64,000 nt of DNA from Bradyrhizobium sp. 164. Lineage in GTDB: Bacteria > Pseudomonadota > Alphaproteobacteria > Rhizobiales > Xanthobacteraceae. Below are positions 9,001 to 17,400 of the stretch, piece by piece; the first letter of the stretch is position 1; every line of letters begins with the position of its first letter. Position numbers and translations under genes: made by a program. Where the stretch lies: positions 310,001 to 374,000 of the forward strand of contig NZ_JADPKA010000110.1 in the NCBI RefSeq assembly GCF_023073715.1, given 5' to 3'. The notes under the pieces are model-generated. The model was not told the origin of the DNA. It ran no database searches and was given only the letters and a program-made list of their open reading frames with translations.

Positions 9001-10158
9001 GGCCCGGATAATCGCCTCATTGGTGGCGCTCAGCGCGGCGTACATGCGCGCGAGCCGCTCCTCCTCGCGCGCGATCTGCGCCTTCTCCTCGTCGCGATCG
9101 AAATTCTGGAGCGCAAAGCACACGTTCTCGGTCATCCGCAGCAACAGCGCGACGATGCCATGGTCCTTCGCCCAAGACTTGCTGACGAAGAAGAACATCA
9201 CGCCGACGCTGGTTCCGCGCTTGATCAGTGGTGCGGCGACGCAGGCGACCGCGCCAGCATTGATGCTGGCCCGCTCCCAAGTCGTTCCCTTGGTACGACC
9301 GACGAGGTCGTCTTCGACCATCGCCTTCTGTGTCCGGAAGACCTGGCCGGAGATGCCCCGACCGTGAGGATTGTCGGGATCGATCGAGTAGCGTGCCTGT
9401 CTGATCAGATCGAGATTTTGTCCGGTCGCGGCCACCGGCGTCAGCCAATGCGAGTTCTCCTCGCGCAACAGCACGAAAGTCGCCAGTGATTTGCCGCCGT
9501 GCACTGCTGCGTCGCAGACCCGCTGATACAAGTCCAATTCGGTATTGGCTTTGAGGATTGCCTCGTTGGTCGCGCTAAGCGCCCCAAACATGCGATTGAG
9601 CCGCCGCATCGCCGCCTCGCTGTCCCGGCGCGCTCCTTCTCGCTCGAAATTCTCGAGCGCATAGGAGATATTGGCTGGCATGCGCTCGAACAGCGACACC
9701 ATCTGCTCGTTCAGCGATCCGGCGTTGCGGCGGGTCACGTAGAGCACGCCGACGCCCTTGCCGTTACAGAGGAGCGGGACTGCTGCAGCCGCCCCGATTT
9801 GGGCCTTCGCCGCACCCTCGCGCCACGCCAGCGAACGCGGGTCGTTCAGATAGTCGTTGCTGATGCACAGCTTCTGATCGCGAAACGCCTCGCCGCCGAC
9901 GCCGGATCCTTCGGGCGTGCCTGCTTCCGTCGTGATCACGATCGAGCGCAGGCGCGCAACGTCATCGCCGCAGCCGGCCGCAAAATGCAGCCGCCGGCCG
10001 TCCGGTCCCACCAGAAACACCGCGACCGCCAAAAAATCTCCGCTCGAAAACCCGGCGTCGCAGACCTTCTGGTACAGCTCGTCCGGCGATTTCGCGTAGA
10101 GAATCGCTTCGTTGATGGCGCTCAACGCCGCAAAGGTGCGTGCGAGGGTCGTCGGCAC
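6043..10158 (-). CDS. Five-GAF diguanylate cyclase/phosphodiesterase (GAFx5-GGDEF-EAL)
   Basis: A 1371-aa cytoplasmic signalling protein with no membrane segments. Five GAF domains begin at about residues 10, 189, 371, 553 and 736, each introduced by a near-identical FAALSATNEAI linker and closed by an F-A-x-x-NFDR helix. A GGDEF domain follows (about 930-1090; motif LGGDEF at about 994-999; product-inhibition site RTSD five residues before it), then an EAL domain (about 1105-1350). The EAL domain has VEALLRW, LEVTES, DDFGTGYSS, IKIDRSF and VVAEGVE, the full phosphodiesterase set. Both c-di-GMP synthesis and breakdown look possible, and the GAF array presumably senses small ligands or redox state. 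The repeated linkers point to internal duplication. The position beside polysaccharide genes fits c-di-GMP control of matrix, by inference. Confidence 0.93.
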   Translation of the reverse strand: MPTTLARTFAALSAINEAILYAKSPDELYQKVCDAGFSSGDFLAVAVFLVGPDGRRLHFAAGCGDDVARLRSIVITTEAGTPEGSGVGGEAFRDQKLCISNDYLNDPRSLAWREGAAKAQIGAAAAVPLLCNGKGVGVLYVTRRNAGSLNEQMVSLFERMPANISYALENFEREGARRDSEAAMRRLNRMFGALSATNEAILKANTELDLYQRVCDAAVHGGKSLATFVLLREENSHWLTPVAATGQNLDLIRQARYSIDPDNPHGRGISGQVFRTQKAMVEDDLVGRTKGTTWERASINAGAVACVAAPLIKRGTSVGVMFFFVSKSWAKDHGIVALLLRMTENVCFALQNFDRDEEKAQIAREEERLARMYAALSATNEAIIRATSRAELFDLVCEASVQGGKFGSATIALAEPASGLLRVVASAGPYSDEVRRLKFATTDKVPEGRGLTGTCFRTGQPCISNDLLADERLKPWHESARRTGVKSSAVLPLLNGDRTEGVFLFNSLEIGTFTPELVELLERLARNVSFAIANLDRAEEKAKADKQRDRLSGMFAALSATNEAIMRAETREELFEVACQAAVLGGMFASATIGIIDQKRELVRVVAVKGRLQQRMVGRTCAIAPDHPEGQGIIGTSLRTRRPSVVNDYMHDPRSAHWHSKAVEDGTRAAASFPLLRSGQEPIGILLFLAPEEDTFTPDLVELLARLAENVSFALDNFDRAEEKARTEAQKERLTRMFAALSATNEAIMRAKSRAELFDLVCLAASNGAKFTSTTIALAGADSDQLKIVSSAGPSSDTTRNVRLSVDPERPEGRGMAGTAFRTRQPCISNDYLNDQRVSAFHAIVRGDGARSGAAIPLIVHDLAVGVMIYMSTDKDTFTAEFVELLQRLADNVAFAMENFDRADEKKKADERIEYLASHDSLTDLPNRETFNGLLREAIGAAQRYDHRFAVLFIDLDRFKVINDSLGHEAGDLLLLEVASRLRSALRTSDVVARLGGDEFVVILDRCGEIDEVQRIASGLLAVLAEPMELAGHECHTTASIGIAMYPTNGSDAQTLTKNADMAMYLAKEDGKNGYRFFSKEVKTQSIERLSLESALRRALERQQFSLNYQPKVDMETGQITGVEALLRWTHPDLGNVSPAQFIPLAEETGLIVPIGRWVLNEACAQAMAWQRRGLLPLSMAVNLSPRQFADEHLLQDVDEALAASGMSPVLLQLEVTESMMMRNVGRALKVLDAIQSRGIRLAIDDFGTGYSSMSLMKHFPIDTIKIDRSFVRDLPQDSEDQAIAQAIISMGKALGMTVVAEGVENAEQEAFLRTHGCDEMQGYLISKPLPARQMAELLRPMELTVAPPLQPEPDLAATDAAALRLKRAVI

Positions 10159-10454
10159 GTTCTCAGCTCCCGGGCATTTTCTGCCTATTTTTCCCGGGTG
10201 ACTTTATGGGTGGCGATCGCCTAAGTGGACGTTATTGCGCGCTGCAAACCCTCAATCAAAGTGAATGAGCGGCGAACGGCCGGCGCCAAACTGTCGAAAA
10301 TACCGCCGCATGGCACGAACTGTCGACCGAAGGCGCGTTCTCTTTACGAAAATGCAGCCCTGTATTGGTTTACGGGAGATTGATATCGCGCCGGCGCTTT
10401 GAGACCATGCACCCAACAAACACCCTGTTAAGGGCACCAAGCCGAGGAAACGCC

Positions 10455-11507
10455 ATGCCGATCGTCGGGGCCGAGCGTCTCACGTGCATCAGCGCAGCGC
10501 TGCTCCGCGCCGCCGGAGCGTTCGAGGAAGAAGCGGACGCGGTGGCGTTCGGCTGCGTCAACGCCAATCTCGCCGGCCATGACTCGCACGGCGTGATCGC
10601 CGTTCCCACTTATATCGACCGCATCAAGGCCGGACACATCGTTCCCGGCGCCAAATGGACCATCGTCCAGGAATCGCCGACCACGACCGTGATCGATGGC
10701 CATTGGGGGTTGGGCTACCACGTCAACGCCAAGGCCATGGCACTGACCATCGAGAAGGCGAAGACGGCGAACGTCGCCGCCTGCACCGTGTTCCGGCAGA
10801 GCCATGTCGGCCGCCTTGCCGCTTATCCGTTGATGGCGATGCGGGAAGGTATGATCGGAATCGCAACCGCGGACTCCGGCCGCTCGCCGAAGCACGTCGC
10901 CCCGTTTGGCGGCAAGGAGGCGCGGCTCGGCACCAACCCGATCTCGATCGCGGTGCCGTCCGACCTCGATGCGCCGTTCTATCTGGACATGGCAACCTCG
11001 GCGGTGGCGGCCGGCAAGATCCAGCTCGCGCTTGCCCGCGGCGAGGAGATTCCGGCGGGGTGGATCATCGATGCCGAGGGGCGGCACACCACCGATCCGT
11101 CCCAATATCGCAAGGGCGGCGCGCTGCTGCCGCTCGGCGGCACCGAGGGCTACAAGGGCAGCGGTCTTGCTGCCATGGTCGAGGTGCTGTGCGGCCTGCT
11201 CACCGGTCTCGGCTTCGGCGTCGAGCCGACCGGGCGGCACAATGACGGATGCTTCATGGCGGTGTTCAACGTCGCGGCCTTCCGTCCGCTGAAGGAGTTC
11301 AAGCGTGAAGTCGCCGAGTTTGCGCATTACCTCAAATCGACGCCGCCGTCCGAAGGCAGCACGGGCGTGTTCTATCCCGGCGAGATCGAGGGCCTGCGCG
11401 AGCGGCAACGCCTGCGCGACGGCATCGAGATCGAGGATACGACCTGGGGGAAGCTGCGCGCGCTGGCGCGCGAGTACCGGCTCGACACCGTCCTCGATCT
11501 GGCTTGA
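10455..11507 (+). CDS. Malate/L-lactate/ureidoglycolate dehydrogenase-family (Ldh2) oxidoreductase
   Basis: A 350-aa NAD(P)-dependent 2-hydroxyacid dehydrogenase of the Ldh_2 family, which is unrelated to Rossmann-fold MDH. It carries ANLAGHDSHGV (HDSHG signature) near residue 37, then VFRQSHVGRLAAYP and FGGKEARLGTNPISIAVP. The ATG at 10455 is chosen because GAGGAAA lies just upstream; two earlier in-frame starts (10365, 10407) lack a ribosome site. It is first of three same-strand genes (21 bp to the next), so the operon probably degrades one compound. The substrate is not determinable. Confidence 0.85.
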   Translation: MPIVGAERLTCISAALLRAAGAFEEEADAVAFGCVNANLAGHDSHGVIAVPTYIDRIKAGHIVPGAKWTIVQESPTTTVIDGHWGLGYHVNAKAMALTIEKAKTANVAACTVFRQSHVGRLAAYPLMAMREGMIGIATADSGRSPKHVAPFGGKEARLGTNPISIAVPSDLDAPFYLDMATSAVAAGKIQLALARGEEIPAGWIIDAEGRHTTDPSQYRKGGALLPLGGTEGYKGSGLAAMVEVLCGLLTGLGFGVEPTGRHNDGCFMAVFNVAAFRPLKEFKREVAEFAHYLKSTPPSEGSTGVFYPGEIEGLRERQRLRDGIEIEDTTWGKLRALAREYRLDTVLDLA

Positions 11508-11528
11508 CGGCATCAGGAGAACAGCAGC

Positions 11529-12923
11529 ATGACGCGGCAGATGGTACTGGTCGGCTTCCTCCAGGCGCAGAACTGCACGAACTTGCCGAGCTCCTGGCGG
11601 CATCCGGACTCGCGCAACGATTCGATGTCGGCGGATTATTATCAGGAGATCGCGAGAATCCTCGAAGCCGGCAAATTTCACATGGCCTTCTTCGACGATC
11701 GCCTTGCGATGCCGGACCGCTACGGCAACGATCACGCCCACACCGTCGAATACGGCATCCGCTGCGTGAAGATGGACCCGCTGATCGTGCTGACCACGAT
11801 GGGCATGGTCACCGAGAAGCTCGGCCTTGGCGCGACCTGCTCGACCACTTATTACGAGCCGTTCGACGTCGCGCGACGCTTTGCAACGCTCGATCTGATG
11901 TCCGGCGGGCGCGCCGGCTGGAACGTCGTCACCTCGCTGAACGACGGCGAGGCGCTCAACATGGGGCGCGACTCGCACCCCGAGCATGATTCCCGCTACG
12001 ACCGAGCCGACGAGTTCATGGAGGTCGTGCTCGGCCATTGGGACACCTGGGAGGACGGCGCGCTCATCATGGACAAGAAGAGCGGCCGCTTTGCCGATCC
12101 CACCAAGGTCAAGCGACTCGATCACAATGGACCGGCCTTCAAGTCGCGCGGACCGTTCACAGTGCCGCGCTCGGACCAGGGCCATCCCGTGATCATCCAG
12201 GCCGGCGCGTCCGGTCGCGGTCAGCGCTTTGCCGGGCGATGGGGTGAGGTGATCTTCACCGCCGCGCGCAACCTCGCGGGCGCCAAGGAAGGCTATGCTT
12301 CCGTGCGTAACGAAGCCGCCAAGGCTGGCCGCGATCCCGACCAGATGCTCCTCTGCAACCTGACGACGCCGGTCTGCGCCGCGACCAAGGCGGAGGCCGA
12401 GGACAAGATGGCGCTGATCAACAAACTTCCGCTCGAGATCGACGCGTTGTCGCTGCTCGCCGAAGCGCTCAACTACGATTTCGCCTCCAAGGATCTCGAC
12501 GAGCCGCTGACGACGGCAGAGCTGAAGAGCATGCAGGGCATCTTAGGCATTCGCGACGGCGTGCTGAAGAATTCGGGCAAGAGCAATCCGAGCGCGCGTG
12601 ACTTCGTCACCTACTCCGGCCGCGGCCAGGTTCAGGATGCGATGGTCGGTGGTCCGAAGGAGATCGCGGACAAGCTGGAAGAGATGTTCGCCGAGCGCGG
12701 CTGCGACGGTTTTGTCATCGCCGCGACTTACGTACCCGGCTCTTACGCGGATTTCGTGCAACACGTCGTGCCGGAATTGCAGCGGCGCGGCCTGTTCCAG
12801 AAAGAATACCGCGGCAAGACGTTGCGGGAAAATCTCGGGCTCAAGCGGCCGGCACCCGGTGCCTGGAAGACTCAGCCCGCGATGCCGCGGAATGACAACG
12901 AGGGCATAACATGCGCTGGCTGA
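11529..12923 (+). CDS. LLM-class flavin-dependent monooxygenase (NtaA/SnaA/DszA type)
   Basis: A 464-aa bacterial-luciferase-like enzyme of the NtaA/SnaA/SoxA/DszA group, which uses FMNH2 from a separate reductase to oxidise nitrogen, sulfur or carbon compounds. It has FHMAFFDDRLAMPDRYG, RFATLDLMSGGRAGWNVVTS, the family's NxGR-D-S-H segment (NMGRDSHPEHDSRYDRADEF), SRGPFTVPRSDQGHPVI and QAGASGRGQRFA. An AGGAGAA site precedes the ATG. It is the second gene of the 10455-13695 operon, and its last codons overlap the likely ATG of the FAH gene. No flavin reductase is adjacent, so one must be supplied elsewhere. Confidence 0.9.
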   Translation: MTRQMVLVGFLQAQNCTNLPSSWRHPDSRNDSMSADYYQEIARILEAGKFHMAFFDDRLAMPDRYGNDHAHTVEYGIRCVKMDPLIVLTTMGMVTEKLGLGATCSTTYYEPFDVARRFATLDLMSGGRAGWNVVTSLNDGEALNMGRDSHPEHDSRYDRADEFMEVVLGHWDTWEDGALIMDKKSGRFADPTKVKRLDHNGPAFKSRGPFTVPRSDQGHPVIIQAGASGRGQRFAGRWGEVIFTAARNLAGAKEGYASVRNEAAKAGRDPDQMLLCNLTTPVCAATKAEAEDKMALINKLPLEIDALSLLAEALNYDFASKDLDEPLTTAELKSMQGILGIRDGVLKNSGKSNPSARDFVTYSGRGQVQDAMVGGPKEIADKLEEMFAERGCDGFVIAATYVPGSYADFVQHVVPELQRRGLFQKEYRGKTLRENLGLKRPAPGAWKTQPAMPRNDNEGITCAG

Positions 12924-12972
12924 ATTCACTGCCAGGGACAGGACGTCCTGGGGGATCGTTGAAGACGACCAG

Positions 12973-13695
12973 GTGATCGCCGTGGACGGCGATCCCTTCA
13001 GTGAATGGCGGCGCAGCTCGCGCACGCATCCGCTGTCACAAGTTACCATCGAGCTGCCGCTGATTCCCCGCACCTTCTATTGCGTCGGCCTGAACTACCT
13101 GAAGCACCTGAAGGAGGCCGCCGACAAGCGCGGCGAGGTGCCGGCAGTGCCAGACCGTCCCGAGATCGGCTATCGCGCGCAAAACGCGCTGATCGCGCAT
13201 GACCAGGATGTCGTGATCCCTTCCTTTGCAACGGACAAGATCCACTATGAAGGCGAGCTCGTCGTCGTCATCGGCAAAAAAGTGAAGCATCTCACCGAAG
13301 CGAACGCGATGGATTGCGTGTTCGGCTACACCATCGGCAACGACGTCAGCGAGCGCAGCTGGCAGAAGGCTGATCGCAGCCTGTGGCGCTCCAAGAACGC
13401 CGACACGTTCAAGCCGATGGGCCCGTGGATCGAGACCGAGGCGGACCTCGCCAGGATGCAGACGATCGTCCGGGTCAACGGCAAGGAGACCAATCGCTTC
13501 CAAACCAACGACATGATCTTCGGCGTGGTGCCGTTCCTGGTCGAGCTGACGAAGTATTTCACGCTGTGGCCCGGCGACGTGATCTGGATGGGCACGGACG
13601 GCGCCTCGCCGGATATCAAGCACGGCGATGTCGTGGAGATCGAGATCAGCGGCATCGGAACGTTGCGGAACAGGTTTGTCAGGGAGAAGGTATAG
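12973..13695 (+). CDS. Fumarylacetoacetate hydrolase-family protein, start apparently frameshifted
   Basis: The open frame from GTG 12973 gives 240 aa with the FAH fold: TFYCVGLNYLKHL, the metal-binding EGELVVVIGKK, GYTIGNDVSERSWQ, KNADTFKPMGPWI and WPGDVIWMGTDG. Family activities are C-C hydrolysis or decarboxylation of acylpyruvates. Family proteins usually start MRWL-x-FTA...TSWGIVEDD. Here ATG CGC TGG CTG (12911) is in one frame, while FTARDRTSWGIVEDDQ follows from 12925 in the frame of the body, as if one A were lost from AAA at 12923-12924. The native gene is therefore probably 12911-13695. Either GTG 12973 is used, giving an N-truncated protein, or the base is a sequencing error. It is last in the catabolic operon. 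Confidence 0.8.
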   Translation: MIAVDGDPFSEWRRSSRTHPLSQVTIELPLIPRTFYCVGLNYLKHLKEAADKRGEVPAVPDRPEIGYRAQNALIAHDQDVVIPSFATDKIHYEGELVVVIGKKVKHLTEANAMDCVFGYTIGNDVSERSWQKADRSLWRSKNADTFKPMGPWIETEADLARMQTIVRVNGKETNRFQTNDMIFGVVPFLVELTKYFTLWPGDVIWMGTDGASPDIKHGDVVEIEISGIGTLRNRFVREKV

Positions 13696-13719
13696 CGCAC
13701 GCTGCACCCACAGTGTCGG

Positions 13720-13854
13720 CCCGGCGAAAGCCGGGAGCCATACCGCCGCAGCAGATATGTTATGATCGGGACTCGTTGTTATAGCTTCGCAAACAATTGG
13801 CATTCGTGATCATGGGTCCCGGCTCCCTGCGCAATGGCGCAGCAGGGCCGGGAC
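13720..13854. repeat. Palindromic intergenic element with two hairpins
   Basis: Two stems sit between the convergent FAH and Lrp genes. The first is CCCGGC-GAAA-GCCGGG at 13720-13735, a GNRA tetraloop. The second is a long stem with outer arms GTCCCGG (13816-13822) and CCGGGAC (13848-13854) and inner arms CCTGCGC/GCGCAGCAGG. The outer arms recur at 31947-31996. Elements of this sort are dispersed in bradyrhizobial genomes and may also act as transcription ends here. Confidence 0.6.
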
Positions 13855-13882
13855 GACCACGGATAATCCGTGCACACCTGCG

Positions 13883-14338
13883 TCAAAACGGCAGTGCCAC
13901 GCTCGTCTTGATCTCCTTCAGCACCACATTGCTGCGGACGTAGCGGATGCCGGGGATGCGGAACATGAATTCGTCCAAGAATCTGTTGTAGGCGGCCATG
14001 TCCTGCACGACGACGCGCAAGTGATAATCGGCATCGCCCGTGGTCGCAAAGCACTCCAGCACCTCGCGGCGCGTGGTGACCCGAGCGACAAATTCATCGA
14101 CGAACTTGGCGTCATGCCGCTCCAGCGAGACGTGGAGGATGGCGGACATCGCAAAGCCCGCCCGCTCGCGATCGATCAGCGCTGCATAGCTACGGATGAC
14201 GCGGCTTTCCTCAAGCGCGCGCACCCGGCGCCAGCAGGCCGAGGTGGACATGCCGACCTCATCGGCAAGCTGCTGGTTGGTGGCGCGGCCGTCCTTCTGG
14301 AGGTGCGCAAGAATCCGCGTATCCTGCTCTTCGATCAT
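13883..14338 (-). CDS. Lrp/AsnC-family transcriptional regulator
   Basis: A 151-aa regulator of normal family length. The N-terminal winged HTH (TNQQLADEVGMSTSACWRRV, about 21-40) is followed by the RAM ligand-binding domain with the IRYVRSNVVLKEIKT end strand. It is transcribed divergently from the indolepyruvate oxidoreductase, sharing about 155 bp of AT-rich DNA. That arrangement suggests it responds to an amino acid (perhaps aromatic or branched) and controls that gene. The effector is not visible from sequence. Confidence 0.92.
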   Translation of the reverse strand: MIEEQDTRILAHLQKDGRATNQQLADEVGMSTSACWRRVRALEESRVIRSYAALIDRERAGFAMSAILHVSLERHDAKFVDEFVARVTTRREVLECFATTGDADYHLRVVVQDMAAYNRFLDEFMFRIPGIRYVRSNVVLKEIKTSVALPF

Positions 14339-14494
14339 GGAATCCTCACAAACCGGATAACTTAACCGAATTATAGGCCAAATCAGGTTACATCTACCAG
14401 AATAACCGCGCCTATTGGGAAAGATAGGTAAGACCTACCAGCCCCCCGAGCCTAACCTCTGCTGATCCGGCAGGGAATGCCGCGGGAGGTCCGC
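14339..14494. promoter_or_regulatory. Divergent promoter region with TAGGT-AAG-ACCTA palindrome
   Basis: This stretch is noticeably more AT-rich than its surroundings and lies between the lrp-type gene and the ferredoxin oxidoreductase. A perfect 13-bp palindrome (5-bp arms, 3-bp centre) sits at 14425-14437, and a related half site CTACC occurs near 14394. This is the most likely binding region for the Lrp-type regulator; no footprint-quality consensus can be claimed. Confidence 0.4.
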
Positions 14495-17400
14495 ATGGAC
14501 GCCATTCCGTCCCTCGACACTTACGAACTCTCCGACCGCTATGACCGCGAGCAAGGCCGTGTCTTCCTCACGGGCACACAGGCGATCGTCCGTATCGCAC
14601 TCGACCAGGTCAGGCGCGATCGCGCCCGCGGCCTCAACACCGCCGGCTTCATCTCCGGCTATCGCGGCTCGCCGCTTGGCGGCATCGATCTCGAGCTCTG
14701 GCGCATCCAGGAGCGATTAAAGCGCGACCGCATCGAATTCCTCCCCGCAGTCAACGAAGACCTTGCGGCAACAGCCGTGCTCGGATCGCAGCAGGTCGAG
14801 ACGCAAGGGGACCGCGAGGTCGATGGCGTGTTCGGGCTCTGGTACGGCAAGGGCCCCGGCGTCGATCGCTCGGGCGATGCGCTCAAGCACGGTAATGCCT
14901 ATGGCTCCTCGCCGCATGGCGGCGTGCTGGTGGTCGCCGGCGACGATCATGGCTGCGTCTCATCCTCGATGCCGCACCAGTCCGACGTCGCCTTCATGAG
15001 CTGGTTCATGCCGACGTTGCACCCGGCAAGCGTCGGCGAATATCTCGAGTTCGGCGAGTATGGGTACGCATTGAGCCGCTTCTCCGGCATGTGGGTCGGC
15101 TTCAAGGCGATTTCGGAGATCGTGGAGTCTGGCGCCTCCGTGGCGCTAAGCCCGCCCCGCGACTTCCGCACGCCCGACTTCGCGCCACCACCGGGAGGCC
15201 TGCACTATCGCTGGCCAGACCTGCCGGGTCCGCAGATCGAGGAACGACTGGAAGCGAAGAAGCACGCCGTCTACGCCTTTGCGAAGGCCAATCCGATCGA
15301 CAGGCACATCTACGACATTCCGGGTGCCACCTACGGCATCGTCACCACGGGCAAGGCGCATCTCGACCTGATGGAAGCGCTGCGGCTGATGGACCTCGAT
15401 GAAACGGCCTGCCGCAGCATCGGCATCGACATCTACAAAGTCGGCATGGTCTGGCCCCTGGCGCTGCATGATGCCATGGAGTTCGTGAAGGGCAAGCGCG
15501 AGATCCTCGTGGTCGAGGAAAAGCGCGGCATCATCGAGAGCCAGTTCAAGGAATATTTCTACGATTATCCGGGCGCGAAGCCCGAGCGCATGGTCGGCAA
15601 GCATGACGAGCGGGGGGCGCGGCTGATCTCGTGGATCGGCGAATTGTCACCGCGCGCGCTGGCTGCCGTGCTGGCGCGCCGGCTCGACCCGATGTTTCCA
15701 GGCCTCAATCTCGCCGCGCGGGCAGCTGCCTTGATGCCGGAGGCCGCGCGCACGATCAACGTCCCAGGCGCGACGCGCACACCCTATTTCTGCTCGGGAT
15801 GTCCGCACAACACGTCGACCAAGGTGCCGGAGGGCTCCAAGGCCCTCGCCGGCATCGGCTGCCACTTCATGGCGAGCTGGATGGGCCGCGAGACCTCCTC
15901 GCTGATCCAGATGGGCGGGGAGGGCGTGAACTGGGCGGCTTCGTCGAAATTCACCGGCCACAAGCACGTGTTCCAGAATCTCGGCGAAGGCACCTATTAT
16001 CATTCCGGGTCGATGGCGATCCGGCAGGCGATCGCCGCCAAGGCCAACATCACCTACAAGATCCTGTTCAACGATGCCGTGGCGATGACCGGCGGCCAGC
16101 CGGTCGACGGGCCGGTCAGCGTGCATGCCATCGCCCACAGCGTCCGCGCCGAAGGTGTTGAGCGTATCGCGCTGCTGTCGGACAATCCCGCGCAATTTTC
16201 TCCGCCCGACCTGCCAACTGGCGTCACCATCCATCCACGCGAGGAGATGGACGCGGTGCAGCGCGAGCTGCGCGAGGTGCTAGGCGTCTCCGTGCTGATC
16301 TACCAGCAGACTTGCGCCACCGAGAAGCGCCGGCGGCGCAAGCGCGGCCAGATGAACGACCCGAAGCGCTATGTCTACATCAATGATCTCGTCTGCGAAG
16401 GCTGCGGCGATTGCTCGGTCGAGTCCAACTGTCTCAGCGTCGAGCCGAAGGAAACGCCGTTCGGCCGCAAGCGCCAGATCAATCTCTCGGCCTGCAACAA
16501 GGATTTTTCCTGCCTCAACGGCTTCTGCCCGAGTTTTGTTACCGTCGAAGGCGCCACGCGTCGTCAGAAAACCGCGAGCCGGATCGACGCGATCGGCCAG
16601 GCCGCGACGCTGCCTCTGCCCGCCTTCGCGACGCTCGACCGGCCCTACGACCTGCTGGTGACCGGCGTCGGCGGCACCGGCGTGATCACGGTCGGCGCGC
16701 TGATCGGCATGGCCGCGCATCTCGAACGAAGCGGCGTCTCGGTGCTGGATTTTACCGGCTTTGCGCAGAAATTCGGCCCCGTGCTGAGCTACATCCGGCT
16801 TGCTCCTTCCCCCGGGGCGCTGCATCAGGTCCGTATCGACCAGGGCGCGGCCGATGCGCTGATCGGCTGCGACCTCGTCGTGAGCTCCTCGCCGAAGGCC
16901 TCCGGCACCTATCGCCGCGGCACGCGCGCCGCGGTCAATACCGCGGAGATGCCGACCGGTGACGTCGTCCGCTTCCGCGATGCCGACCTCGCCTCCCCTG
17001 CCCGCATGCGCGCCATCGGCCGCGTGATCGGCGATGGCAATCTCGATACGATCAACGCGAATGCGCTGGCCGAAGGGCTGCTCGGCGATGCCGTCTATGC
17101 CAACATCATCATGCTGGGCTTTGCCTGGCAGCACGGATTGGTGCCGGTCTCGCTGCAAGCGCTGCTGCGCGCGATCGAGCTCAACGGCGTCGCCATCGAG
17201 CGCAACAAGCAGGCGTTCGCCTGGGGCCGCATCGCCGCTGCCGATCCGGATTTTCTGCCGAAGACGGACCGCGCGCCCACGGCCGAGACACTCGACCAAC
17301 TCATTGAACGCCGCGCCGATTTCCTCACCGCCTATCAGGACGAAGCCTATGCGGCGCGCTACCGGGCGCTCGTCACGAGGGTCCGCCGCGCAGAGGCCGT

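Noticed and set aside
10428..12185. 585-aa minus-strand frame across the Ldh2 and LLM genes
   Set aside because: Spans two well-defined plus-strand genes and has no domain or ribosome site.
12973..13695. Programmed ribosomal frameshift in the FAH gene
   Set aside because: No slippery heptamer or downstream stem is visible at 12920-12930; a lost A in a short run is simpler.
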